Shown piece after piece: positions 10,458-18,859 of a stretch of 64,000 bases of DNA. The stretch comes from Betaproteobacteria bacterium HGW-Betaproteobacteria-9 (GTDB lineage: Bacteria; Pseudomonadota; Gammaproteobacteria; Burkholderiales; Burkholderiaceae_C). The stretch lies in NCBI GenBank assembly GCA_002842215.1, contig PHCC01000023.1, positions 1 through 64,000 of the forward strand, read 5' to 3'. The notes below the pieces were generated by a model. It had not been told where the DNA came from and made no database searches. It saw only the letters and a list, made by a program, of their open reading frames with translations. The position numbers and the translations under genes are program-made. The first letter of the stretch is position 1, and the number at the start of each line of letters is the position of its first letter.

Positions 10458-11166
10458 AGCCGGCGCCGGCTCGTCGCCGCGCTCGGCCGCGGGTTTGCTG
10501 CAGATCCTGTGGCTGGCCTCACCGGCCTTGCCGGTGGGCGGCTTCTCCTACTCGGAAGGTCTGGAAGCCGCGGTCGACGCGGGCCTGGTGAGCGACGAGG
10601 CCAGCGCAACCCGATGGCTCATCGACCAGTTGCACCTGGGCCTGGCCAGGACCGACCTGGCCGTGGTAGCCCAGGCCATCCCCGCTTGGCATGCCAGCGA
10701 CCTGACCCGCGTTCAGGCGCTTAACGCCTGGGTGCTGCAAACCCGGGAAACGTCGGAATTCCGCCTGCAAACCGAACAGATGGGCCGCTCGCTGCTGGAG
10801 TGGGCGCGCAACCTGGGCGAGCTCGGCGCGGGCGTGTTTCAGCGCCTGCAGTCGGCTGCACTCAACCCCGCCAGCTACCCCGTGGCCATGGCCTGCGCCG
10901 CCGCCAACACCGATGTCAGCGTGCGCGACAGCCTGATCGGTTTCGCCTTCGGCTGGGCCGAAAACATGGTGCAGGCGGCCATCAAATCCGTGCCACTGGG
11001 CCAGAGCGCCGGCCAGCGCATGCTGGCGCGGCTGGCGCGCGAGATCCCGTCCGCCGTGGACCACGCGCTCGGATTGACCGATCACACGCGCCAAGCCTTC
11101 ACACCCCTGCTCGCCATCCACTCGGCCCGACACGAAACGCAGTATTCGCGCCTCTTCCGTTCCTGA
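10444..11166 (+). CDS. ureF: Urease accessory protein UreF
   Basis: 240 residues from ATG 10444, which overlaps ureE by 14 bp and suggests translational coupling. An upstream ATG at 10318 would extend through the region encoding the UreE His tail and is not believed. Conserved UreF features are [30 protein letters not shown] and the Ala-rich helix [20 protein letters not shown]. UreF bridges UreD and UreG and controls GTPase-coupled insertion of nickel into apourease. Confidence 0.95.
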   Translation: MRTAEAGAGSSPRSAAGLLQILWLASPALPVGGFSYSEGLEAAVDAGLVSDEASATRWLIDQLHLGLARTDLAVVAQAIPAWHASDLTRVQALNAWVLQTRETSEFRLQTEQMGRSLLEWARNLGELGAGVFQRLQSAALNPASYPVAMACAAANTDVSVRDSLIGFAFGWAENMVQAAIKSVPLGQSAGQRMLARLAREIPSAVDHALGLTDHTRQAFTPLLAIHSARHETQYSRLFRS

Positions 11167-11189
11167 CCGTTTTGAACCACCATTCCTCC

Positions 11190-11873
11190 ATGAGCGCCCT
11201 GCACCACATCCCGAACCGCACCAAACACCTGCCCCCGCTGCGCGTGGGCATCGGCGGCCCGGTCGGCTCTGGCAAAACCACCCTGCTCGAAATGCTCTGC
11301 AAGGCGATGCGCGATCAGTACGATCTGATCGCCATCACCAACGACATCTACACCAAGGAAGACCAGCGCCTGCTGACCGTCAGCGGCGCACTGCCGGCGG
11401 ACCGCATCATGGGTGTGGAAACTGGTGGTTGCCCGCACACCGCGATCCGCGAAGACTGCTCCATCAACCTCGAAGCCATCGACCGCATGCTGGCGGAACA
11501 CCCCAACGCCGACATCGTGTTCGTGGAAAGCGGCGGCGACAACCTCGCCGCCACCTTCAGCCCCGAGCTGAGCGACCTCACCATCTACGTGATCGACGTC
11601 GCCGCGGGCGAAAAGATCCCGCGCAAGGGCGGACCCGGCATCACCAAGAGCGACCTGTTTGTCATCAACAAGACCGACCTGGCCCCGCACGTGGGCGCCG
11701 ACCTGGAAGTGATGAAGGCCGACACCACCCGCATGCGGCCCGACGCGGCACGCCGCCCCTGGGTCATGACCAACCTGAAGACGCTGGACGGCGTGGCCGA
11801 GGTGGTGCGCTTCATCGAGACCCGCGGCATGCTGCGCCAGGAAACCCCGGTCAGCGAAACGACCACCGCCTGA
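11190..11873 (+). CDS. ureG: Urease accessory GTPase UreG
   Basis: 227 residues. The P-loop [18 protein letters not shown] is at about 22-39, followed by DIYTKEDQ, the metal-binding Cys-Pro-His motif in [30 protein letters not shown] and the guanine-specificity NKTDLA, all diagnostic of UreG. GTP hydrolysis powers nickel delivery. Last gene of the urease operon. No ureD is present beside it, although UreD is normally needed with UreF and UreG. Confidence 0.97.
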   Translation: MSALHHIPNRTKHLPPLRVGIGGPVGSGKTTLLEMLCKAMRDQYDLIAITNDIYTKEDQRLLTVSGALPADRIMGVETGGCPHTAIREDCSINLEAIDRMLAEHPNADIVFVESGGDNLAATFSPELSDLTIYVIDVAAGEKIPRKGGPGITKSDLFVINKTDLAPHVGADLEVMKADTTRMRPDAARRPWVMTNLKTLDGVAEVVRFIETRGMLRQETPVSETTTA

Positions 11874-11939
11874 TTCCCGGGCGTGGGTCTGCGATCCGGC
11901 GGGCCACAGGCTAAAATCCGGATCGCAACAACCGCATCT

Positions 11940-12027
11940 GGAGACTTGGGTGAGTGGTTTAAACCAGCAGTCTTGAAAACTGCCGACGGGCAACCGTCCG
12001 TGAGTTCGAATCTCACAGTCTCCGCCA
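11940..12027 (+). tRNA. tRNA-Ser (anticodon UGA)
   Basis: An 88-nt cloverleaf. The acceptor arm GGAGACT pairs with AGTCTCC, the discriminator is G, and CCA is encoded at 12025-12027. The anticodon stem-loop CAGTCTTGAAAACTG carries TGA, a long variable arm follows (GACGGGCAACCGTC) as in class II tRNAs, and the T-loop is GTTCGAATC. It decodes UCA and other UCN serine codons. Confidence 0.96.
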
Positions 12028-12162
12028 CCCGGCCTCAGCTTCCGGGGCCGCCCGGGCAGTCCGATGCCACTGCCCACACCACCACCCGTCGCCGCCTTGC
12101 CGCCGGCATCGACCGTGGCCCCGATGTCCCGGACCCGCCCGACTCCGCTCGAAACGAGATGA

Positions 12163-12185
12163 AAGTTGTTTTGAATCAACAACTT
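12163..12185. promoter_or_regulatory. Perfect inverted repeat AAGTTGTT-N7-AACAACTT
   Basis: The two 8-bp arms are exactly complementary and separated by TTGAATC. AT-rich in GC-rich surroundings, about 90 bp upstream of CIRCE and 150 bp upstream of rpoH. No T-run follows, so a terminator is unlikely; an operator for an unknown dimeric regulator fits better. Confidence 0.4.
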
Positions 12186-12274
12186 ACAAACTGAACACCC
12201 AGGTCGATGGCCAACTCTCGGGTGGCCTTCAACCCCCGATAGCCCCCTGGCATGGAGGCCATGGAACTATTCAA

Positions 12275-12301
12275 TTAGCACTCACTCATATGGAGTGCTA
12301 A
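12275..12301. promoter_or_regulatory. CIRCE operator (HrcA site) upstream of rpoH
   Basis: TTAGCACTC, nine bases (ACTCATATG), then GAGTGCTAA: an exact match to the CIRCE consensus recognised by the heat-shock repressor HrcA. It ends 37 bp before the rpoH start and overlaps a -35/-10-like pair, so HrcA binding would block initiation. Confidence 0.9.
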
Positions 12302-12338
12302 TATTTGAGAAAGACCAACCTGAGGAGGGTTCTTCTAT

Positions 12339-13298
12339 ATGACCACTGCACTACTTGCCCCCACCGCCTTGCCGTCCGCCACACTGGCCGTGGCCAGTCC
12401 ATGGGCGAGCCGTTCGCTGACGCTGCCCGCACTGGGCAACCTGGACGCCTACATTTCGGCCGTCAACCGCATGCCGCTGTTGACGCTGGAAGAGGAACAG
12501 GGCGCTGCGCGCCGCCTGCGCGACCACAACGATATCGACGCTGCCGGGCAGCTGGTGATGTCGCACCTGCGGCTGGTGGTGTCGATCGCCCGCCAGTACC
12601 TGGGTTATGGCCTGCCGCACGGCGACCTGATCCAGGAGGGCAACGTCGGCCTGATGAAAGCGGTCAAGCGCTTCGACCCTGAACAGGGCGTGCGCTTGGT
12701 GAGCTACGCCATGCACTGGATCAAGGCCGAGATCCACGAGTACATCCTGAAGAACTGGCGCATGGTCAAGGTGGCGACCACCAAGGCCCAGCGCAAACTG
12801 TTTTTCAACCTGCGCTCGATGAAGCAGGGCTTCCGCGCCGAAGCGCTGGACGGCGACACGCACCGCGAAGCGTTTTCGGATGGCGAGGTGGACGTGGTTG
12901 CTCGCGACCTGAAGGTCAAGCCAGAAGAAGTGCGCGAAATGGAAACACGGCTTTCCGGCGGCGACGTGGTGCTGGACCCGAGCCCGGGCGATGACGGTGA
13001 AGACAGCTTCGGTCCCATTGCTTTCCTGGCCGACGCCACGCACGAACCCACGGCGATGATCGAGTCGGCGCAACGCGACGTGCTGGCCACCGAAGGCATC
13101 GCCACCGCCATGAGCGAGCTCGACGACCGTTCGCGCCGCATCGTGACCGAGCGCTGGCTCAAGGTGAACGACGACGGCTCGGGCGGCATGACGCTGCACG
13201 AACTGGCGGCCGAATACGGTGTGAGCGCCGAGCGCGTGCGCCAGATCGAGGTCGCGGCCATGAAGAAGATGCGCAAGGCGCTGGCCGCTTTCGCCTGA
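12339..13298 (+). CDS. rpoH: RNA polymerase sigma-32 factor, heat shock
   Basis: 319 residues. Sigma70-family regions are clear: region 1.2 (LDAYISAVNRMPLLTLEEEQ), region 2 (GNVGLMKAVKRFDPEQGVRL, YAMHWIKAEIHEYILKNWR), the RpoH box just after it (KVATTKAQRKLFFNLRSMK) and region 4 (MTLHELAAEYGVSAERVRQI). It directs transcription of chaperone and protease genes. ATG 12339 follows a strong GAGGAGGG. A CIRCE site upstream links its transcription to HrcA. A stem-loop terminator follows. Confidence 0.97.
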   Translation: MTTALLAPTALPSATLAVASPWASRSLTLPALGNLDAYISAVNRMPLLTLEEEQGAARRLRDHNDIDAAGQLVMSHLRLVVSIARQYLGYGLPHGDLIQEGNVGLMKAVKRFDPEQGVRLVSYAMHWIKAEIHEYILKNWRMVKVATTKAQRKLFFNLRSMKQGFRAEALDGDTHREAFSDGEVDVVARDLKVKPEEVREMETRLSGGDVVLDPSPGDDGEDSFGPIAFLADATHEPTAMIESAQRDVLATEGIATAMSELDDRSRRIVTERWLKVNDDGSGGMTLHELAAEYGVSAERVRQIEVAAMKKMRKALAAFA

Positions 13299-13321
13299 AG
13301 CGAGCGGCTCCACGCTCACGC

Positions 13322-13360
13322 AAAACCCCGGATAGCCACCGTGCTGTCCGGGGCTTTTTT
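13322..13360 (+). terminator. Intrinsic terminator of rpoH
   Basis: CCCCGGATAGC (13326-13336) pairs with GCTGTCCGGGG (13343-13353) through a 6-nt loop, with one G-T pair, and is followed by C and six T. Starts about 25 bp after the rpoH stop. Confidence 0.92.
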
Positions 13361-13461
13361 CTGGCCGGCGCTGTGGTCAAACGGCTGCAACCGCGTCGAT
13401 AAACGGGGGCTACGCCAACTTTGCACGCTGCCCGCTTCCAGCCGCACGCCACAATCCGGGC

Positions 13462-15261
13462 ATGCCGAACCCGCTCCAGGCACATCTCATCTCCAGCACC
13501 CCTCTTTCCAGACCGCGAGGGGCCTGGTTTTTTCTGCTGACCTGTCTGGTCTGGCTGGCGCTGTCGTCATCGGGCTGGGCCTTCGCAGCGCACACCCCGG
13601 GAAGCACCTTCACCCCGGTGGTGGTGCTCGACGGCGAGCAGTCCAGCGTGCCGTTGGCGGGGCGCAGCACCTGGTGGGTGGATGCGTCGGGCCAATCCAG
13701 CGTGCAGGAGGTCGCGCAGCGGTACGCTGAACTGCCCTTTGTGGTGCGAGACAGCCTGCACCGCGTGCGCCTGACCGGCGAAGCGGCGCTGTGGGTGCGG
13801 TTCGACGCCTGGACGCAAGACAGCCGTTCCCACTGGGAGCTGGAACTGGCCCGCTCGGGCACCGATCGCATCAGCCTGCACCACCAGCGCGCCGACGGCA
13901 GCTGGCTGGAACAGCACGCGGGCGACAGCCTGCCGGTGAAGGACTGGGCTTCACCCGACCGCTATCCGGTGTTTGCGCTGGAACCCCGTGTGGACGGCCC
14001 GGTGACCTACTGGGTGCGGATCCAGCACGCGCGGGTCCCGTTTTCGGGTGAGCTGGTCGTGCACAGCCACAGCCACTTGCGCGAGCAGCGCATGCTGCAA
14101 CTGTTCCTGCTCGGCGGGTATTTCGGCATGGCCATGCTGCTGACAGCCATTGCAGTGGTCAACGGGCTGGTGTTCCGCGACACCAGCTTCGGGGCGTACG
14201 CGATCTACATCACCCTGCTCGGTCTGTCGCTGGCAGCATCTCTGGGGGTAGGGGGCCAGTTTCTCTGGTCGGGATCGCCCCGAGTGAATGGGTCGGCGGA
14301 GTTCATCCTGCTGCCGCTGGTGGCCGTTGCCGGCCTGCTGTTCGTGCGCCATGTCGTGCAACCGCGGCGCATCGGCCTCTGGCTGGACCGCACCTCGCTG
14401 ACGTTGGCTGCCCTCTTGCTGCTGCTGGTGGTCTGGGACCAGCTGGTGCCCAGCCAATGGAGTTTTCAGGCCATCACCGCCGCGGGCTCGTTGACCATGG
14501 CCGTGCTCTACGCCATGGTCTGGGCCGCCTGGCGCACCGGGGACCGCTGGGTGCGCTGGATCGCGCTGGGCATCCTGCCGGTCCTGCTGGCTGGCGCGCT
14601 GCCGGTGCTGCGCAACTTCGGCCTGATGTCGTCGGGTTTTCTGTCCCAGTACGGCATGGTGATCGCCGCCGCCATCGAAGCCCCGCTGCTGATGTACGCG
14701 CTGCTGCAACGCTCGTCCATGCAACACGAGGCCCAGGCGCGGGCCAAGGCGCTCGCCCTGACGGAACCGCTCACCGGCCTGACCAACCGCCACAACTTCA
14801 TGCTGCGCCTGCACGAGAGCCTGATCCGCGCCCAGCGCTACCGCCACCACAGCGCCCTGCTGCTGATCGATCTGGACAACCACGCCTGGTTCGACCAGGA
14901 ACACGGCCGCGAGGTGGCCGACCGCGCCCTGGTGCTCACCGGCTCGCTGCTGCGGTCGATCGCGCGCGATGTGGACACCGCCGCCCGGGTGGATGACCGC
15001 AGCTTTGCCCTGTTGATGGAAGGACCGGTCCGGTCGGCACAGGCGGTGGCCGCGGCCACGAGCATCGTGGCGGGTGGCCTGCGCCCTTCCTCGCAACTGC
15101 CCGTGGGCACCACGCTGCGCTGCAAGGTGGCGGTGGCCTTGCTGCCCGAGGAGACGCTGGGTCTTCAGGAAAACGCCCAAGCGCATCTTGACTGGCTGCG
15201 CATCACACTGGACGAGTTGAAGAACACCCCACACAAGAGCATCCAGACACTGAACTGCTGA
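13462..15261 (+). CDS. 7TM-DISM membrane protein with degenerate GGDEF domain
   Basis: 599 residues. N-terminal signal/anchor (WFFLLTCLVWLALSSSGWAF), a periplasmic 7TMR-DISMED2-type sensing domain at about 60-195 (LWVRFDAWTQDSRSHWELEL, YWVRIQHARVP), then seven hydrophobic segments at about 205-415. The C-terminus is GGDEF-like: TEPLTGLTNRHNFMLRL and LLIDLDNHAWFDQEHG match the family, but the catalytic GGDEF position reads RVDDRS (509-514). Diguanylate cyclase activity is therefore unlikely; a ligand-binding or scaffold role is more plausible. Neighbours do not indicate a pathway. Confidence 0.8.
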   Translation: MPNPLQAHLISSTPLSRPRGAWFFLLTCLVWLALSSSGWAFAAHTPGSTFTPVVVLDGEQSSVPLAGRSTWWVDASGQSSVQEVAQRYAELPFVVRDSLHRVRLTGEAALWVRFDAWTQDSRSHWELELARSGTDRISLHHQRADGSWLEQHAGDSLPVKDWASPDRYPVFALEPRVDGPVTYWVRIQHARVPFSGELVVHSHSHLREQRMLQLFLLGGYFGMAMLLTAIAVVNGLVFRDTSFGAYAIYITLLGLSLAASLGVGGQFLWSGSPRVNGSAEFILLPLVAVAGLLFVRHVVQPRRIGLWLDRTSLTLAALLLLLVVWDQLVPSQWSFQAITAAGSLTMAVLYAMVWAAWRTGDRWVRWIALGILPVLLAGALPVLRNFGLMSSGFLSQYGMVIAAAIEAPLLMYALLQRSSMQHEAQARAKALALTEPLTGLTNRHNFMLRLHESLIRAQRYRHHSALLLIDLDNHAWFDQEHGREVADRALVLTGSLLRSIARDVDTAARVDDRSFALLMEGPVRSAQAVAAATSIVAGGLRPSSQLPVGTTLRCKVAVALLPEETLGLQENAQAHLDWLRITLDELKNTPHKSIQTLNC

Positions 15262-15268
15262 AGACGCT

Positions 15269-15375
15269 CATACGGTGTTGCATTCAAGCGCAGAACAAGG
15301 CGGGAGCCGCAGACAGTGCTGTAGCACGGCAAGGCGAACCAACGCAGTTATGCGTTTGAAGGCGAAGCCGTATCA
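15269..15375. repeat. Hairpin-forming element C between convergent genes
   Basis: Outer arms at 15269-15296 and 15347-15375 are an imperfect inverted repeat sharing ATACGG, TTCAA(G/A)CGCA and AAC. The centre contains GTGCT-gt-AGCAC. The right arm overlaps the stop codon of the phosphoesterase gene. It may act as a bidirectional transcription block or be a mobile repeat; only one copy is seen here. Confidence 0.6.
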
Positions 15376-16401
15376 GGGCGTGAGTTCGACCAATTCGATG
15401 GTCGGCATCACAGCCAGACGCGCCGGCAAACCGATCGTCCCGATACCCGGTGTCACCAGCAGCGTACCGGCGGCCGTGTCGTAGCGCCCGTTCCACCAGG
15501 GTTGCCGCGTGTTCGTGTTGCGCAGCACCCAGGGGGTGAGACCGGGAATCCAGATCTGTCCACCGTGTGTGTGTCCGGCCACCGAGAGGTGGGCCGCGCC
15601 CGGCGGCAGCAGCGCCACCGTGTCGGGCTGGTGGGTGACCACCAGGCGGTTGCCCGGACCGGTGGCATGTCCAGTGGCCTGGGGCCAGAACGCGCGGATC
15701 TGCGCCTCGGGCCGGCCACCCCAGGCGTCGTCCAGACCGACCAGCTCCCAGCCTTTCCAGGCGATGCGCCGGCCTTCCAGCAATTGCACACCATGGGCCT
15801 GCAGCGCCTCGCGCAGCGGTTCGGTCAGGTCCGGCCCGGGCGCCTCGACATCGTGGTTGCCGAGCACGCCAAACACCGGATGCCGGATGCTGGCCAGCGG
15901 AGCGAGACCGGTCTTCAAGTCCAGGGGGGGTTCATGGGTCCAGTCGCCGGCCACCAGCACCGCGTCGACCTCCAGCGCATTGAGCTGGCGCACCAGGCGT
16001 TCGAGCTGGTGATCGCGGAAGAACAGGCCCCAGTGGATGTCGGCGATGACGGCCAGACGCACCGGCTGGGCGCCCGGGGGCAAGCCGGTGATCGTCGTCT
16101 GCCGCACCCTCGAAAGACCGGGTTCCACCAGCGAGGACCACAGACCCACCATCACCAGCAAGGCCGCCACCCCGGCCTTCCACCTCAGGAACCCGCGCCC
16201 AGTCACCACGACCCCCACCAGGCCGACCAGCAGGAAAGGTCCAGCCAGCCGGGGCGCCCAGTAAAGCCAGAGCATCACCAGGTTGCGCAACCAGAACCCC
16301 GGCGTGTGCCAGCGCTCCTGGTAGTCCCAGAGGCTGACGGCCAGCGCCAGCAACAGACCCAGCGCAAACAGCCGCCAGACCCAGCGCAGCGCCCGGCTCA
16401 T
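15373..16401 (-). CDS. Membrane-anchored calcineurin-like metallophosphoesterase
   Basis: 342 residues. Three hydrophobic segments occupy about the first 95 residues. The catalytic domain carries the metallophosphoesterase metal motifs VIADIHWG (DxH), VLVAGDWTHEPP (GD), VFGVLGNHDVE (GNHD), LVVTHQPD and SVAGHTHGGQIW (GHTHGGQ). The YkuE/YaeI-like type, with the active domain after membrane segments, suggests hydrolysis of a phosphoester such as a UDP-sugar-lipid precursor near the membrane; the substrate cannot be told from sequence. The stop lies in element C; lysS on the same strand ends 22 bp from its start. Confidence 0.85.
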   Translation of the reverse strand: MSRALRWVWRLFALGLLLALAVSLWDYQERWHTPGFWLRNLVMLWLYWAPRLAGPFLLVGLVGVVVTGRGFLRWKAGVAALLVMVGLWSSLVEPGLSRVRQTTITGLPPGAQPVRLAVIADIHWGLFFRDHQLERLVRQLNALEVDAVLVAGDWTHEPPLDLKTGLAPLASIRHPVFGVLGNHDVEAPGPDLTEPLREALQAHGVQLLEGRRIAWKGWELVGLDDAWGGRPEAQIRAFWPQATGHATGPGNRLVVTHQPDTVALLPPGAAHLSVAGHTHGGQIWIPGLTPWVLRNTNTRQPWWNGRYDTAAGTLLVTPGIGTIGLPARLAVMPTIELVELTP

Positions 16402-16422
16402 GGACGAAAGCTCCTCAGGATC

Positions 16423-17970
16423 TCAGACCTCGCGGCGCAGCGCAGGGAAGAGGATCACGTCGCGGATGCTGGGGCTGTCGGTCAGCAGCATCATCAGGCG
16501 GTCGATGCCGATGCCGCAGCCACCGGCCGGGGGCATGCCGTATTCGAGCGCGCGGATGAAGTCGGCGTCGTAGTACATGGCTTCTTCGTCACCGCCGTCC
16601 TTGGCCGAGACCTGGGCGTGGAAGCGCGCGGCCTGGTCCTCGGCGTCGTTCAGCTCGGAGAAGGCGTTGCCGAACTCGCGGCCGGTGATGTAGAGCTCGA
16701 AGCGCTCGGTCACTTCGGGGCGGTCGTCATTGGCGCGCGCCAGTGGCGAAATTTCCGTCGGATGCTCCATGATGAAGGTCGGGTTCCAGAGCTTCTCTTC
16801 CACCGTCTCTTCGAAATACAGCACCTGCAGGCTGGCCAGGCTGCGGCCGCTGAGCTGGTGCTTCTGTTCCGACAGGCCCAGCTTTTTCAGCGCGGGAATC
16901 AGCCACTCGGCGCTGTCCACGCCCTCGCCGGCTTCGGTGTATTTCAGGATCGCTTCGCGGATGGTCAGGCGTTCAAACGGCGAATACACGTCCACCGGCT
17001 TGCCGTTGTAGCTCAGCGGCGTGTCGCCGTGCACCTGCTTGACCACATGGCGAATCAGCTGCTCGTTGAAGTCCATCAGGTCCTGGTAGTTCCAGTAGGC
17101 CGCGTAGAACTCCATCATGGTGAACTCGGGGTTGTGGCGCACCGAGATGCCTTCGTTGCGGAAGTTGCGGTTGATTTCGAACACACGCTCGAAACCACCG
17201 ACCAGCAGGCGCTTCAGGTACAGCTCGGGCGCGATGCGCAGGAACATCTCCTGGTCGAGCGCGTTGTGGTGCGTCTTGAAGGGTTTGGCGTTGGCGCCGC
17301 CGGGAATGGGGTGCAGCATGGGCGTTTCGACTTCGAGGAAGCCGTGGCTCACCATGAAGTCGCGGATGCTGGAGAGCGCGTGGCTGCGTGTGACGAAACG
17401 CTTGCGGGCGCTCTCGTCGGTCATCAGGTCCACATAGCGCTGGCGGTACTTGATTTCCTGGTCGTGGATGCCGTGGAACTTGTCGGGCAGCGGGCGCAGG
17501 CTCTTGGTGAGCAGGCGGATCTTGTCGGCGTGGATGGTGAGTTCGCCGGTGCGCGTGCGCATCAACACGCCTTCGGCCGCCACGATGTCGCCCAGGTCCC
17601 AGTGCTTGAAGGTGTTGAGCGCCGCTTCGCCCACGCTGTCGGTGTTCAGGTAGATCTGGATGCGGCCGCCCGACGGGCCGAACGACGCGTCCTGCAAGGT
17701 GGCGAAGCTGGCCTTGCCCATGACGCGCTTGAGCATCATGCGGCCCGATACGCACGCGCGCACCGGGTTGGCTTCGAGCGCTTCCTTGGTGGCCTCGCTG
17801 TGCGTGGCAAACAGCGCCTCGGCCTTGTCCACCGGTTTGAAGTCGTTCGGGAACGCCACGCCCTCGCCACGCTGCTGCGCCTCGCGCAGGGCCTTGAGTT
17901 TCTCGCGCCGCTCCGCAATCAGCTGGTTGTCGTCGGTGGCGGGGGTGGCGTGGGCGTGTTCGGTGGTCAT
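16423..17970 (-). CDS. lysS: Lysyl-tRNA synthetase, class II
   Basis: 515 residues from ATG 17970 (an in-frame TTG at 17982 is less likely). The N-terminal OB fold holds [20 protein letters not shown]. Class II motif 1 is near [20 protein letters not shown], motif 2 is [20 protein letters not shown], and motif 3 is [20 protein letters not shown]. It charges tRNA-Lys in the cytoplasm. A terminator-like hairpin ends about 15 bp before the start codon, leaving no room for a promoter in between. Confidence 0.97.
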   Translation of the reverse strand: MTTEHAHATPATDDNQLIAERREKLKALREAQQRGEGVAFPNDFKPVDKAEALFATHSEATKEALEANPVRACVSGRMMLKRVMGKASFATLQDASFGPSGGRIQIYLNTDSVGEAALNTFKHWDLGDIVAAEGVLMRTRTGELTIHADKIRLLTKSLRPLPDKFHGIHDQEIKYRQRYVDLMTDESARKRFVTRSHALSSIRDFMVSHGFLEVETPMLHPIPGGANAKPFKTHHNALDQEMFLRIAPELYLKRLLVGGFERVFEINRNFRNEGISVRHNPEFTMMEFYAAYWNYQDLMDFNEQLIRHVVKQVHGDTPLSYNGKPVDVYSPFERLTIREAILKYTEAGEGVDSAEWLIPALKKLGLSEQKHQLSGRSLASLQVLYFEETVEEKLWNPTFIMEHPTEISPLARANDDRPEVTERFELYITGREFGNAFSELNDAEDQAARFHAQVSAKDGGDEEAMYYDADFIRALEYGMPPAGGCGIGIDRLMMLLTDSPSIRDVILFPALRREV

Positions 17971-17985
17971 GGTGTGGGGCAATGA

Positions 17986-18016
17986 AAAACGGGTTGCGCC
18001 TGAAGAAGCGCAACCC
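17986..18016 (-). terminator. Terminator-like hairpin immediately upstream of lysS
   Basis: Minus strand: GGGTTGCGC (18016-18008), 8-nt loop, GCGCAACCC (17999-17991), then GTTTTTC. A -10-like TACAAT lies at 18025-18020. It could end transcripts from the livHMGF operon, or serve as a leader attenuator for lysS because the T-run is only about 15 nt from the start codon. Confidence 0.7.
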
Positions 18017-18049
18017 GCTATTGTAAGTTCCGGTGCGAAGATCCCTAAA

Positions 18050-18130
18050 CCCAGAACGCGGCGGAACCGGCTTTGCCGGGCCGCTCGCGTTGCCCCCTGG
18101 GGGGTGACGCCGCAGGCGGCGCGTGGGGGG
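18050..18130 (+). repeat. Dispersed palindromic element A, copy A2
   Basis: GC-rich 81-bp element beginning CCCAGAA and ending at the stop codon of livF, which is read on the other strand. Shares ordered blocks with copies at 4236-4321 and 28912-29000, including GGAACCGGCTTTGCCGGGCC, GTTGCCCCCT and GCCGCAGGCGGCGCG. Contains two self-complementary hairpins. Confidence 0.8.
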
Positions 18131-18847
18131 TCAATGTCCCAAATAGGCTTCGCGGACCTTCGGATCCACCAGCAGATCCTGGCCGGTGCCCGTCATGGTG
18201 ATTTCACCCGAATCCATCACATAGCCGCGGTTGGCGATCTGCAGCGCGCGCTGGGCGTTCTGCTCCACCAGCAGGATGGTGACGCCCTGGGCCGACACAT
18301 CGCGCACCACCTCGAAGATCTTGTCCACCATGATGGGCGAGAGGCCCATGGACGGTTCGTCAAGCAGCAGCACCTTGGGCTGGCTCATGAGCGCGCGTGC
18401 CATCGCCAGCATCTGCTGTTCGCCACCACTCATGGTGCCGGCGAGCTGATCCTTGCGCTCTTTCAGACGCGGGAAGATGCCGAACATACGCTCGATATCG
18501 TTGGCGATGCCCGCCTTGTCCTTGCGGATGTAGGCGCCCATCTGCAGGTTTTCGGTGATGGTCATGCGGGTGAACACGCCGCGGCCTTCCGGCACCATGG
18601 CCAGGCCCAGCTTGACCAGATCCCAGGCGCCACGGCCCTTGATGCTCTGGCCCAGGTATTCGATGTCGCCGCCTTCAAAGGCCAGCGAACCGGTGACGGC
18701 CTTCATGGTGGTGGTCTTGCCCGCGCCGTTGGACCCGATGAGCGAGATCAGCTCGCCTTCCCGCACTTCCAGATCGACACCCTTGACCGCCTTGATGCCG
18801 CCGTAAGAGACCTTCAGGCCGCTGATTTTGAGTAGTGTGTTTGCCAT
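18131..18847 (-). CDS. livF: Branched-chain amino acid-type ABC transporter ATP-binding protein LivF
   Basis: 238 residues. Walker [11 protein letters not shown] at about 37-46, signature [15 protein letters not shown], Walker [14 protein letters not shown] and the Liv-type D-loop/H-loop region [20 protein letters not shown] are intact. One of two cytoplasmic ATPases of a HAAT-family importer. It is the last gene of livH-livM-livG-livF, 12 bp after livG, and ends at repeat A2. Confidence 0.95.
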   Translation of the reverse strand: MANTLLKISGLKVSYGGIKAVKGVDLEVREGELISLIGSNGAGKTTTMKAVTGSLAFEGGDIEYLGQSIKGRGAWDLVKLGLAMVPEGRGVFTRMTITENLQMGAYIRKDKAGIANDIERMFGIFPRLKERKDQLAGTMSGGEQQMLAMARALMSQPKVLLLDEPSMGLSPIMVDKIFEVVRDVSAQGVTILLVEQNAQRALQIANRGYVMDSGEITMTGTGQDLLVDPKVREAYLGH

Positions 18848-18859
18848 GTTCTTGTGTCC

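Larger units (their letters stand above)
12028..12338. other. Intergenic region between tRNA-Ser and rpoH
   Basis: 311 bp without a credible gene. It holds a perfect 8-bp inverted repeat (12163-12185), a perfect CIRCE operator (12275-12301) overlapping a sigma70-like promoter (TTAGCA at 12275, TAATAT at 12299) and the rpoH ribosome binding site (GAGGAGGG, 12322-12329). The rest shows no recognisable structure. Confidence 0.7.

Noticed and set aside
12317-12333. Possible RNA thermometer at the rpoH ribosome binding site (AACC...GGTT)
   Set aside because: The stem is only 4 bp and leaves the Shine-Dalgarno in the loop, so it would not hide it; insufficient evidence.
15502-17985. An 827-codon plus-strand open frame
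   Set aside because: Antisense to the phosphoesterase and lysS, both of which have clear catalytic motifs; its translation is low-complexity with no domain.
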